Of a DNA stretch of 8,093 nt, positions 1 to 6,764 are shown in pieces; positions within the stretch are counted from its first letter, which is position 1, and every line of letters starts with the position of its first letter. Under the pieces are notes generated by a model. The model searched no databases. It was not told where the DNA came from and saw only the letters and a program-made list of their open reading frames with translations. The stretch comes from an uncultured Dorea sp. (lineage in GTDB: Bacteria > Bacillota > Clostridia > Lachnospirales > Lachnospiraceae), in contig CAJTZE010000069.1 in the NCBI GenBank assembly GCA_910584265.1, forward strand, positions 1 to 8,093, read 5' to 3'. The translations under genes were made by a program, and so were the position numbers.

Positions 1-435
1 TATATTCAATCTGTTCTTTTCTATTATAAGAGCCAGTACCGTGAGGATATGTTTTCAGAGGAGCGAAGAAATCTTCTCCCGGAAGACTGCCGCTTCGCGG
101 TCCTGGTATCAGAGGCGCTGGCATGCATAGAGGGCCGGAACCCTCTGGAAGCGGTACGCCTGTTCCGTCTGGCTCTGCACTTCTATCCCTCTATGACCGG
201 AGTTATCCATGAGGTGATCCGGCTGTTGAAGAACAATATGAATAATCCGGCGCCGAATGCCGGAGCTGAATTCCAGGCGCTTGCGGGACAGATGAAGAAC
301 AGCCTGGCCGTGCTGATCGATCAGGGACAGTATGCCCAGGCAATGCCGGTTATGCAGCAGCTCTGCACGCTGCTCCCGGAGGATCTGGAGCTTCTGCGGA
401 TGCGGCAGAGACTTTTAAGGCTGAATGAAAGATAA
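1..435 (+). CDS. TPR-like helical protein A, C-terminal part (5' end outside window)
   Basis: The reading frame is open from base 1, so this is the last 144 residues of a gene that starts upstream. The internal ATG at 49 is not a likely start, because similarity to the second copy begins at the first codon. The visible part is all helical and carries two TPR-like units. One surrounds an 'EAVRLFRLALHFYP' segment (about residues 51-64) and one an 'AMPVMQQLCTLLPEDLELL' segment near the end. A hand alignment with the C-terminal half of the protein at 943-1806 (from its residue 143) is nearly gap-free, with about 83 of 145 positions identical. No catalytic motif, signal peptide or membrane segment is visible. 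TPR solenoids usually mediate protein-protein contacts, so a scaffold or partner role beside the B-type transferase is my inference. GC content is high (about 57% over 61-420 by hand count), unlike its homologue. The function is not known to me. Confidence 0.8.
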   Translation, partial: YIQSVLFYYKSQYREDMFSEERRNLLPEDCRFAVLVSEALACIEGRNPLEAVRLFRLALHFYPSMTGVIHEVIRLLKNNMNNPAPNAGAEFQALAGQMKNSLAVLIDQGQYAQAMPVMQQLCTLLPEDLELLRMRQRLLRLNER

Positions 436-500
436 CTGGGTAATAAACAGATAAGATACTGTCGATGACGGAATTAATATGAAATTATAGGAGTCGGTAT

Positions 501-878
501 ATGCGTAAAGGGCAGAGGAAATTAGCTGACAATTATATAAGATTATTGAGCCGGGCACACGACGGGTTAAAGAAAGCGCTTGCTTTAGGTCGGCATGATA
601 TAGCGAAAGATCTGCTGGAGCAGTGCCAGGATGCGGCGATCCACTTGGGCGGGATCATAGAGATATCGGAGAGCGACAAGAACCCGTGTATTGCCCTGCT
701 GGAGGAATACTGCGAAGCGGTTTATCAGATATACGAAAAAATCGGACGGAAACAGCGTATTGATGCAAATAAAGCATATAAAAATCTGCGGAAAATGGTA
801 ATACAGGCTGGGAATATCATAAAGAACGATACCGATACCCGCACGGAAGCTGTATTTCTTCCATATAAGTTTTCTTAA
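501..878 (+). pseudogene. Truncated B-type gene: N-terminal helical domain only of a TagF-like transferase
   Basis: This 125-residue frame has a good ribosome binding site (AGGAG at 489-493, 7-base spacer) and aligns without a gap to the first 125 residues of the 875-residue protein at 1834-4461. About 55 of 125 positions are identical by hand count. Shared blocks include LLEQCQDAAI (residues 38-47), LEEYCE (67-72) and FLPYK (119-123). In the long protein FLPYK leads straight into the glycerophosphotransferase-like domain. Here two codons and a TAA stop follow, and no further similarity is visible in any frame. The catalytic domain, propeller and tail are therefore missing. I read it as a remnant left by recombination. 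The alternative is a functional stand-alone copy of the helical domain, since its start signal and frame are intact. GC is about 55% in the first half (601-720) and falls to about 32-40% over 721-840, hinting at a mosaic gene. Confidence 0.7.
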
Positions 879-942
879 ACTGCCGCCATGGGGAGATGAA
901 GCATAGTTACAAAAATACTATTCCCTCTTTGACAGTTGGAAA
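870..942. other. Probable recombination junction between two A-B modules
   Basis: On the left, similarity to the B family ends at about 869-875, exactly at the boundary between the helical and catalytic domains. On the right, the frame of the next A gene is open back to 907 (a TAG lies at 904-906). It encodes a plausible extension, LQKYYSLFDSWK, but offers no ATG, GTG or TTG before 943. Two interrupted genes meeting within about 70 bases suggests a deletion or cassette-exchange breakpoint. No transposase, direct repeat or inverted repeat marks it, so the mechanism is not visible. Confidence 0.5.
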
Positions 943-1806
943 ATGCAATATCCAGATATCTTCAAACCCGCGATAGAGAATCTTTCATTTGATAACGCAT
1001 ATCTTCTGTTTCAAAAAGCAATGTTAAATCCGGACATGGAAAAGCAGAAGAAACAAACGACTCTCTTATATTGCATGAAACAGACAATCTCTCCTTTCCT
1101 GCGTCTGCAGATTATAAAGGAAGCCATACTAGCAGACATGATTCTGACAGACTATACGAAAATAATAAACTTGGACAATTGGAAACAATATATGCAGCAG
1201 CTCATAGAGGATACCCCTCTTTCAGAACTGATGCAAATTGAGAACGCAGCTAAAAAACTAAAAAACACCGCCCCGCCCTACGGCTTTTGGATGGAAAAAT
1301 ACCTCTTAGAGAAAAAGCTAATGCGTACACACCTCGCAGGCCATGAACTATTAAGCGCCCTATCAGATTATGCAGAATGTATCCTTTCCTATTATAAAGG
1401 ACTATATCGGGAAGAGCTATTTCAAAAAAGCAAGTGGAACCTTCTTCCTGACGACTGTAAATTTGCGCTCCTTACATCGGATGCATTGAATAATATAGCC
1501 AAGCAAAGACTTACAGAGTCAGTCAAAGCATTCCGGCATGCCCTTCCTTTTTATCCGACGCTAACCGGAGCTGTTCACGAAGTAATCCGCTATCTAAAGA
1601 ACAGCATGAACAATCCGGCTTCTAATGCCGGAGAGCAATTCCAGCGGATTGCCGAACAGATGAAATCTACCTTTGTGCTCCTCATTGGCCAACAGCAATA
1701 TAAGGAGGCGGTATCGGTAATGGAACAGCTTTGCCGTCTGCTTCCGGAAGATTTAGAGCTGCTGCGGCTTAGACAGGAGCTTCTTCTTAAGCTAAATGAA
1801 TTTTAA
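943..1806 (+). CDS. TPR-like helical protein A', second copy, possibly 5'-truncated
   Basis: This 287-residue, apparently all-alpha protein has no signal peptide or membrane segment. Its C-terminal half (residues 143-287) matches the protein ending at 435 with about 57% identity. It contains the same TPR-like units around 'ESVKAFRHALPFYP' and 'EAVSVMEQLCRLLPEDLELL', plus a strongly conserved 'MNNPASNAG' stretch. The N-terminal half includes an 'APPYGFWMEKYLLEKKL' segment and has no counterpart in the window. The ATG at 943 is the only start available, but no Shine-Dalgarno sequence precedes it and the frame stays open upstream to 907. The true N-terminus may therefore be lost, or the protein may be made poorly. 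It lies 27 bases before the large transferase gene, the same order as in the first module, which suggests that A and B proteins work together. GC is about 46% over the part homologous to the first copy and nearer 35% at the 5' end. I cannot name its function. Confidence 0.75.
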   Translation: MQYPDIFKPAIENLSFDNAYLLFQKAMLNPDMEKQKKQTTLLYCMKQTISPFLRLQIIKEAILADMILTDYTKIINLDNWKQYMQQLIEDTPLSELMQIENAAKKLKNTAPPYGFWMEKYLLEKKLMRTHLAGHELLSALSDYAECILSYYKGLYREELFQKSKWNLLPDDCKFALLTSDALNNIAKQRLTESVKAFRHALPFYPTLTGAVHEVIRYLKNSMNNPASNAGEQFQRIAEQMKSTFVLLIGQQQYKEAVSVMEQLCRLLPEDLELLRLRQELLLKLNEF

Positions 1807-2202
1807 GCATTCAGAATCGAAAGGAGCAGGGTAATGAGAAGAATATTAAAACAAGAAGTTCTGGAAATAGCCAGACTTCTCAATCAAATACATGACGGAA
1901 TCCGAATGAAGCTTCAAGCTTCCAATAAGGAAGAAATCCTCCGCCTTCTTGAACAATGCCAGGACGCCGCAATCAATATAGGCGAAGCTATCGAACAAGA
2001 AGAAGGCGAAGGCTTTGTTACCGTTACTTATCTTGAAGAATACTGTGAAACTGTATATAGAATATACGAACAGGTACTTTGCGGTCAGCCTGTCGATCCA
2101 AGCAAAATATACAAAAAGCTGCGAAAAGACCTAATCCAGATAGAAAACAGCATAAAAAAGGATATCAAAGTCCATATAGAATTACTGTTTCTTCCTTACA
2201 AA
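1369..2202 (+). repeat. Divergent second copy of the A C-terminus plus B N-terminus
   Basis: This segment repeats, at protein level and in the same order, the content of 1-869: the A C-terminal half (1-435 against 1369-1806) and the B helical domain (501-869 against 1834-2202). Identity is about 57% and 44% by hand count, and the intergenic gaps differ (65 versus 27 bases). This is old or xenologous duplication, not a recent tandem repeat. Confidence 0.75.
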
Positions 2203-4461
2203 GCTTCCATGTGGGACTCCCTTGAAAGTATCTGGAAGGCGGCAGACAACGATCCGGGCTGCCGGGCAAGCGTCGTACCGATTCCTTATTATGACAAGCT
2301 TCCTGACGGCGCCCTTGGCCAAATGCATGATGAACAAGATATGTACCCTGACGACGTACCTGTCATAGATTGGCACACATACAATATCGAGGCAAGGCAT
2401 CCAGATGCGGTATTTATCCATTCCCCATATGATTCCGGCAACCGTGTTACAACAATACATCCGGATTTTTATAGTAACCGCCTAAAAGAATATACTGATT
2501 TGCTGGTATACGTTCCTTATTATGTAACACTTGGGATTTTACCGGAAGGACTCTGTATTACATCCGGGACACTGAATGCAGATCGTGTAATCGTACAGTC
2601 AGAAAGCGTACGGCAGAATTATATACATGCATACAAAGAATTTGAAAAATCAGGAAACTGTGAAGGACGGTATGGAACTGCCAGCAAAAAATTCTTGGCT
2701 CTGGGGTCCCCTAAATTTGACAAGGTAGTTTGTTCCGAAAAAACACAATTTGAATTACCTGACAAATGGAAACGCCTAATTGATACGGGTCATACGCAAA
2801 AAACAGTAGTATTTTATAATACCTCTATAAACGGATTGCTAAAAGGAAACGAGCGGTATTTGGAAAAACTCCGGTCTGTCCTAAAAACCTTTCAGGCCCA
2901 TAAAAACATCGTTCTATGGTGGCGCCCTCATCCTTTGAATAAAACAGCGGTTTGTTCTATGCGCCCGGAGCTTTTGCAAGAATATGAACAGATTGTTATG
3001 GAATACAGACAGGAAAATTGGGGGATCTATGACGATACGCCAGACCTTCACCGGGCAATCGCATGGTCGGATGCATATTACGGGGATCAAAGTTCTGTTG
3101 AAGTTTTGTTCCATGCCGCCGGCAAACCCGTAATGCAACAAGAGATAGACGACCTTCCGCTTGTATTTGAAAATTTCATACAGGTAGATAACGACTATTG
3201 GTTTACTGCGTTTAATCTCAATGGATTGTTCAGAATGAACGCTAAGACATGGAAAGCTGATTTTATGGGATGTTTCCCTGATGAAAAAGATTGGCTCCGA
3301 TTATATTTTAATATAATCCACTATAAAAATTTGTTAATCTTCGCTCCATTTGCCGCACAGCAGATTGCGCTTTATCGGATGGATACTTCCGAATTTATAA
3401 ACGTTCCGCTGCAAAATCCGGAAGACGCCGCAAAGGAAAACAATACGCGGAAAATTCCGTATGTTGTATACCGTAAGTTCTCAGTTTGCACACAATACGG
3501 GGGATACGCCTTTTTCTTCCCTTGTACCTATCCGGCTATTATAAAACTTAATTTGGAAACCTATGAAACAGAATATATGTATGAACCCCTGAAACAACTA
3601 AATAAATTAGCCAAGCGTCCTGAGCTCTACTATTTCAGAAAAGGAGTTCAAAAAGACAATGTTGTTAAATTATGGTGCGTTGCAGCAAATGCATCTGTTG
3701 AATTTGATATGGAAACCTGCCAATTAAACATATGCGGCGCGGCAAATGACGGCACGGCATATATAGAAGCTGTCTATGATGATGAATGCTGCTGGCTGTT
3801 TCCAAAAGCCTCCGGTAAAGCTATGCGGAAACTGACTGATGATCCAAGCCAGAACGCCTTTATCGATTTATCCCGGGGCGGTACTACAAAATATATACCA
3901 TATTTGCATGCAGTCAATACAGAGGATTTCATTTATGCATTTCCTACAACCGCAGATCACGTGCTAAAAATCAACAAGAGAGAAAACCTGGCAGAAGTCT
4001 TCCCGTTACTTGATTCGGAAAATACTGGCGCCCCTGCCCTCCCCTCTTCAGACTGGCGTTTCTTCATTGCCGGGAATTGCGGGGATAAAATATTTGCCTT
4101 TAATGCTATTTCGCGCAAATTGATTCTTTATGACCCGGTTTCCGGAAGTATAAAAAGAGAACATGTATGGTCAAACCATAAGGTCCTTACAGACAATACT
4201 TCTCTCCTAAAAGTTTGGGAATTATATTATGAACGCATCGTGCAGGAAGAAGAACTGGCAGTAAAGGAAGAACGCAGAAAAACACTAAACGCCTATTTGA
4301 AATTGTTAGTACAAAACCCATCCGAACTTCTTGACCTGCTTCACAAGGCAAAGAACCGGCTTGCTGAAAACGGGGGAATACAAACCACGGGAACCTGTGG
4401 CCAGACTATTTATAACTGCGCAAAAAAATACCTGCTGGAAGAACAAAGGAGAACACTATGA
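1834..4461 (+). CDS. Multidomain CDP-glycerol glycerophosphotransferase-like protein with beta-propeller
   Basis: The start has a clear ribosome binding site (AAGGAG at 1821-1826, 7-base spacer). Residues 1-123 form a helical domain shared with the truncated gene at 501-878. From FLPYK (119-123) to about 440 the protein resembles the TagB/TagF glycerophosphotransferase family. RPHP at 364-367 matches the family's conserved His region. The stretch SDAYYGDQSS (412-421), followed by a 'GKPVM' turn, matches the 'D-x-S-S' region that binds the CDP-alcohol phosphate. Such enzymes transfer a polyol phosphate from a CDP donor to a glycan or lipid-linked acceptor on the cytoplasmic face. Residues of about 450-785 contain repeated aromatic, strand-rich segments of the type 'GLFRMNAKTW' and 'AIIKLNLETYETEY', typical of a beta-propeller. 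The last 90 residues are charged and helical. There is no signal peptide or membrane span, so it is cytoplasmic or membrane-peripheral. The real donor may be other than CDP-glycerol. The stop overlaps the next start (ATGA). Confidence 0.82.
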   Translation: MRRILKQEVLEIARLLNQIHDGIRMKLQASNKEEILRLLEQCQDAAINIGEAIEQEEGEGFVTVTYLEEYCETVYRIYEQVLCGQPVDPSKIYKKLRKDLIQIENSIKKDIKVHIELLFLPYKASMWDSLESIWKAADNDPGCRASVVPIPYYDKLPDGALGQMHDEQDMYPDDVPVIDWHTYNIEARHPDAVFIHSPYDSGNRVTTIHPDFYSNRLKEYTDLLVYVPYYVTLGILPEGLCITSGTLNADRVIVQSESVRQNYIHAYKEFEKSGNCEGRYGTASKKFLALGSPKFDKVVCSEKTQFELPDKWKRLIDTGHTQKTVVFYNTSINGLLKGNERYLEKLRSVLKTFQAHKNIVLWWRPHPLNKTAVCSMRPELLQEYEQIVMEYRQENWGIYDDTPDLHRAIAWSDAYYGDQSSVEVLFHAAGKPVMQQEIDDLPLVFENFIQVDNDYWFTAFNLNGLFRMNAKTWKADFMGCFPDEKDWLRLYFNIIHYKNLLIFAPFAAQQIALYRMDTSEFINVPLQNPEDAAKENNTRKIPYVVYRKFSVCTQYGGYAFFFPCTYPAIIKLNLETYETEYMYEPLKQLNKLAKRPELYYFRKGVQKDNVVKLWCVAANASVEFDMETCQLNICGAANDGTAYIEAVYDDECCWLFPKASGKAMRKLTDDPSQNAFIDLSRGGTTKYIPYLHAVNTEDFIYAFPTTADHVLKINKRENLAEVFPLLDSENTGAPALPSSDWRFFIAGNCGDKIFAFNAISRKLILYDPVSGSIKREHVWSNHKVLTDNTSLLKVWELYYERIVQEEELAVKEERRKTLNAYLKLLVQNPSELLDLLHKAKNRLAENGGIQTTGTCGQTIYNCAKKYLLEEQRRTL

Positions 4462-5171
4462 CTACTGCTATTCTTATGGCGGCCGGAAGCGGAACAAGGA
4501 TCAGCCGGAAAATACATGGGAATTGTAAATGTACCCTTGATATCGGCGGTATCCCTCTGATACGTTATACCGTTCAAATGCTTATTGATAACCATATTGA
4601 TGTACATATCGTCGTCGGTTATAACGCAGAACATATTGTCGCTGCTTTAGAAGGACTGAATGTAACTTTCCATACAAATATATTTTACTCCATTACGAAC
4701 TCGCTGGTCTCTTTATGGTTTGCCAGAGAATCCATAGAGGGCGAAATGGTAATCCTTGGAAACGCAGACGTATATTGGGAGAATACCCTGTTGAAGAAAC
4801 TAATGGGCGAAACAAGGAATAATGTCATGCTGTGCGATTCAAGCCGGGTCGAACAGGGCGATTACCTTTTTCGGGTAGAAAACGGCAGGTTATTCGACTT
4901 TGGAAAGGGCAATAACTGTTACGGGGCAAATTGCGAGTATGTCGGACTTGCCGCTATTCAGGGCGATTTAATCCCTAAATTCCGCAATCGTTTGGACCTG
5001 CTGGTCAATAACCAGCACCATGATTTCTGGTGGGAGCAAGTATTGTACAGTATGGCGCAGGAAGAACCTATATGGGCAGAAGATATTGCAGGGAATTTCT
5101 GGGCTGAAATTGATTTTATAGAAGATTATCACAGAATATTGGAGTATAGGAAGCAATGTCACAGGATTTAA
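4458..5171 (+). CDS. LicC-like CTP:phospho-alcohol or sugar-phosphate nucleotidyltransferase
   Basis: At 237 residues this is the usual length for the small nucleotidyltransferases that include LicC (choline-phosphate cytidylyltransferase). The nucleotide-binding loop AAGSGTR is at residues 8-14, with a likely phosphate-binding Lys at 24 in 'KCTLDIGG'. The 'FYSITNSLVSLWFAR' stretch (76-90) resembles the LicC segment after the substrate loop. NAD at 102-104 supplies one metal-binding Asp, and the end 'WAEIDFIEDY' (215-224), with D219, supplies the second. The family couples CTP (or another NTP) to a phosphorylated small molecule, releasing pyrophosphate. Given the TagF-like neighbour, a CDP-linked product is likely. 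The compound cannot be read from sequence; choline-, glycerol-, aminoethyl-, glutamine- and sugar-phosphates are all known for relatives. Its start overlaps the upstream stop as ATGA and has a strong AAAGGAG site at 4445-4451, so it is translationally coupled to the transferase. Confidence 0.85.
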   Translation: MTTAILMAAGSGTRISRKIHGNCKCTLDIGGIPLIRYTVQMLIDNHIDVHIVVGYNAEHIVAALEGLNVTFHTNIFYSITNSLVSLWFARESIEGEMVILGNADVYWENTLLKKLMGETRNNVMLCDSSRVEQGDYLFRVENGRLFDFGKGNNCYGANCEYVGLAAIQGDLIPKFRNRLDLLVNNQHHDFWWEQVLYSMAQEEPIWAEDIAGNFWAEIDFIEDYHRILEYRKQCHRI

Positions 5172-6067
5172 TATCAGTTATCATTCCTTGTTATAACCTG
5201 GCCGGGTATACGAGAACTTGCATGGACAGCATAATTAACCAGACGTATCGGAATCTTGAGATCATAGCCATTGACGATGGCTCAACGGATGAAACCCCCT
5301 GGATCCTTGCAGAATTTGCCAAAAACGATTCACGGGTCGTGTTTAAGCAGCAGAAGAACGCGGGGGCCGGCGCGGCATCCAACCTTGGTATTGAAACTGC
5401 CCAAGGTGATTTTATAGCATTTGTAGACAACGACGACTGGATCCAGCCGGATATGTATGAAAAGCTTCACAGCGCATTAATTTCAAACCATGCAGATATG
5501 TCCGTTTGTAATTTTAACTTAGTTTACGAGAACAATACAAATTACTGTTATTCAGTTATGCGCAATGAAACCGTAAATATCCGGGATGACGTATACGGTT
5601 ATTTCTGCCGTTTCTGCGCATGCCCAAAACCCAATAACTACATTTGGACCAGATTATACAAGACGGATACCATAAAAAAATCAGGGATCCGATATGAAGA
5701 CTTTCCGCTTGGCGCAGACACATTATTCAATTTCAAACTGCTGCCGCACATGAACCGCGTCTCTTTCATAAAAGACGGGTTATACAACTATGTCCAAAGG
5801 AAAAACTCCAGCGTATATACAATGGCAAAGAAAAAGAATATCGCCAAAGTATATGCCGATGGTTTTGACGCCCTTGCCGATTATTATACCTCCAATGGCC
5901 TAGCTGATTTCTGCCGCGTCCTGCAGATACATGCATATACCAGACTGCGCAGCATCTTCTTCTATTCCAGGCTTGCAGGATTAAAAGACGCTGAAATAGA
6001 GGCCGATTTAAAAGAAGCCTTCCATGGACGCAGAATCTATGACTATCTAACAGGAGCAGTCCAATGA
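5156..6067 (+). CDS. Family 2 glycosyltransferase (GT-A fold)
   Basis: The N-terminus 'SVIIPCYNLAGY' (7-18) is the classic GT2 opening. It is followed by DDGSTD (40-45), 'NAGAGAASNLG' (68-78) and the metal- and nucleotide-sugar-binding DNDD (91-94). These show an inverting transferase that uses a UDP- or similar sugar donor to extend a glycan in the cytoplasm. The usual C-terminal 'GED' acid region reads GAD here (186-188), keeping the Asp but not the Glu. The length of 303 residues is normal for a soluble GT2 without membrane helices. The last ~75 residues are helical and tyrosine-rich and may contact the acceptor or a partner protein. The gene starts inside the preceding one (16-base overlap), with only an imperfect site (GGAG at 5141-5144 or AGGAAG at 5148-5153), so translation is probably coupled. 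Sugar and linkage cannot be predicted. Confidence 0.92.
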   Translation: MSQDLISVIIPCYNLAGYTRTCMDSIINQTYRNLEIIAIDDGSTDETPWILAEFAKNDSRVVFKQQKNAGAGAASNLGIETAQGDFIAFVDNDDWIQPDMYEKLHSALISNHADMSVCNFNLVYENNTNYCYSVMRNETVNIRDDVYGYFCRFCACPKPNNYIWTRLYKTDTIKKSGIRYEDFPLGADTLFNFKLLPHMNRVSFIKDGLYNYVQRKNSSVYTMAKKKNIAKVYADGFDALADYYTSNGLADFCRVLQIHAYTRLRSIFFYSRLAGLKDAEIEADLKEAFHGRRIYDYLTGAVQ

Positions 6068-6747
6068 AATACGCACTTGTAACAGGCTCTACGAAGGGGA
6101 TCGGAAAAGCAATCGGAGATAAACTAGAAGAGCATGGCTATACCGTATTCCGAAACGGGAGGAAAAAAATTTCGAAGTATCAACCATATATTCCAGCCGA
6201 CCTGTCAACGCTGGAAGGCGTAAATACCCTTGCAGATAATTTGTTGGCGCGGATTGATAAACTGGACGTTCTCGTGCTCAACGCCGGTATGACCTGCCGG
6301 AAACCTTTGCCTGAGATCACGCCAAATGACTGGAATCTTGTTATGGATACAAATGTAAATATGCCCTTTTTCCTAATCCAGCGGCTGGCCGGGCTTCTGG
6401 CAGAAAATGGAAGCATCCTGTTTATCAGCTCGGCAATGTCCATATGGCCGCACGCCGTATCACTCCCCTACGGGGTAAGCAAGGCCGCCGTTAACATGCT
6501 GGCGCAGGGGCTTGTAAAAGAATTTGCTGGAAGGAAAATCCGCGTAAATGCGGTCTGTCCGGGATTTATTAATACACAGTGGCAATTAGCGAAACCAGCC
6601 TGGCTCAAGGAAAAAATAGAAAAAAAGACCGCCTTAAACCGGTTCGGTACACCGGAAGAAGTCTCGGATATGTGTATAAGTCTTATCACAAATACATATA
6701 TAAACGGAGCCATCGTAAGTATCGACGGCGGATATAACATGATTTAG
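6064..6747 (+). CDS. Short-chain dehydrogenase/reductase (classical SDR)
   Basis: This is a 227-residue classical SDR with a Rossmann fold. The cofactor loop TGSTKGIG is at 7-14, NAG at 73-75 and the structural/catalytic Asn at 97. The catalytic Ser lies in 'ISSAMS' (122-123), with Tyr136 and Lys140 in YxxxK and a 'CPGF' turn at 165-168. The full active-site set is present, so it should be an active NAD(P)H-dependent oxidoreductase. Basic residues after the second strand (R30, R33) favour NADPH. The length and ending 'IDGGY' match the FabG-like group, but the position in a glycan operon argues for a sugar or alditol-phosphate substrate. One precedent is the SDR half of the Bcs1/Acs1 capsule enzymes, which reduces ribulose 5-phosphate for CDP-ribitol. 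That link is inference. The start overlaps the GT2 stop (ATGA) and has AGGAG at 6052-6056. Confidence 0.9.
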   Translation: MKYALVTGSTKGIGKAIGDKLEEHGYTVFRNGRKKISKYQPYIPADLSTLEGVNTLADNLLARIDKLDVLVLNAGMTCRKPLPEITPNDWNLVMDTNVNMPFFLIQRLAGLLAENGSILFISSAMSIWPHAVSLPYGVSKAAVNMLAQGLVKEFAGRKIRVNAVCPGFINTQWQLAKPAWLKEKIEKKTALNRFGTPEEVSDMCISLITNTYINGAIVSIDGGYNMI

Positions 6748-6764
6748 TAAACGAGGTTAGTTTT

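Noticed and set aside
436..500. Promoter or terminator between the first A gene and the truncated B gene
   Set aside because: Only a 4-bp ACAG/CTGT pairing is visible and there is no paired -35/-10 set; the gap holds only the ribosome binding site at 489-493.
876..942. Continuation of the truncated B gene in another frame (simple frameshift)
   Set aside because: None of the three forward frames after 875 encodes the expected MWDSLESIW-like sequence, so a single-base frameshift does not explain the truncation.
929..958. TTGACA (929-934) resembling a -35 box before the A' gene
   Set aside because: No good -10 hexamer lies 16-18 bases downstream (the best is CAGATA at 953-958), and the hexamer falls in what may be coding sequence, so a promoter is not supported.
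2182..3141. Antisense open frames of 75-92 codons within the large transferase gene
   Set aside because: They lie opposite a strongly supported gene, lack recognisable domains and show no convincing ribosome binding site. They are frame shadows.
4331..4528. A 65-codon + strand frame spanning the end of the transferase and start of the nucleotidyltransferase
   Set aside because: It overlaps two well-supported genes in another frame and has no motif or start signal of its own.
6180..6740. Antisense frames opposite the reductase gene
   Set aside because: The sense strand encodes a complete SDR with all catalytic residues; the antisense frames have no family features.
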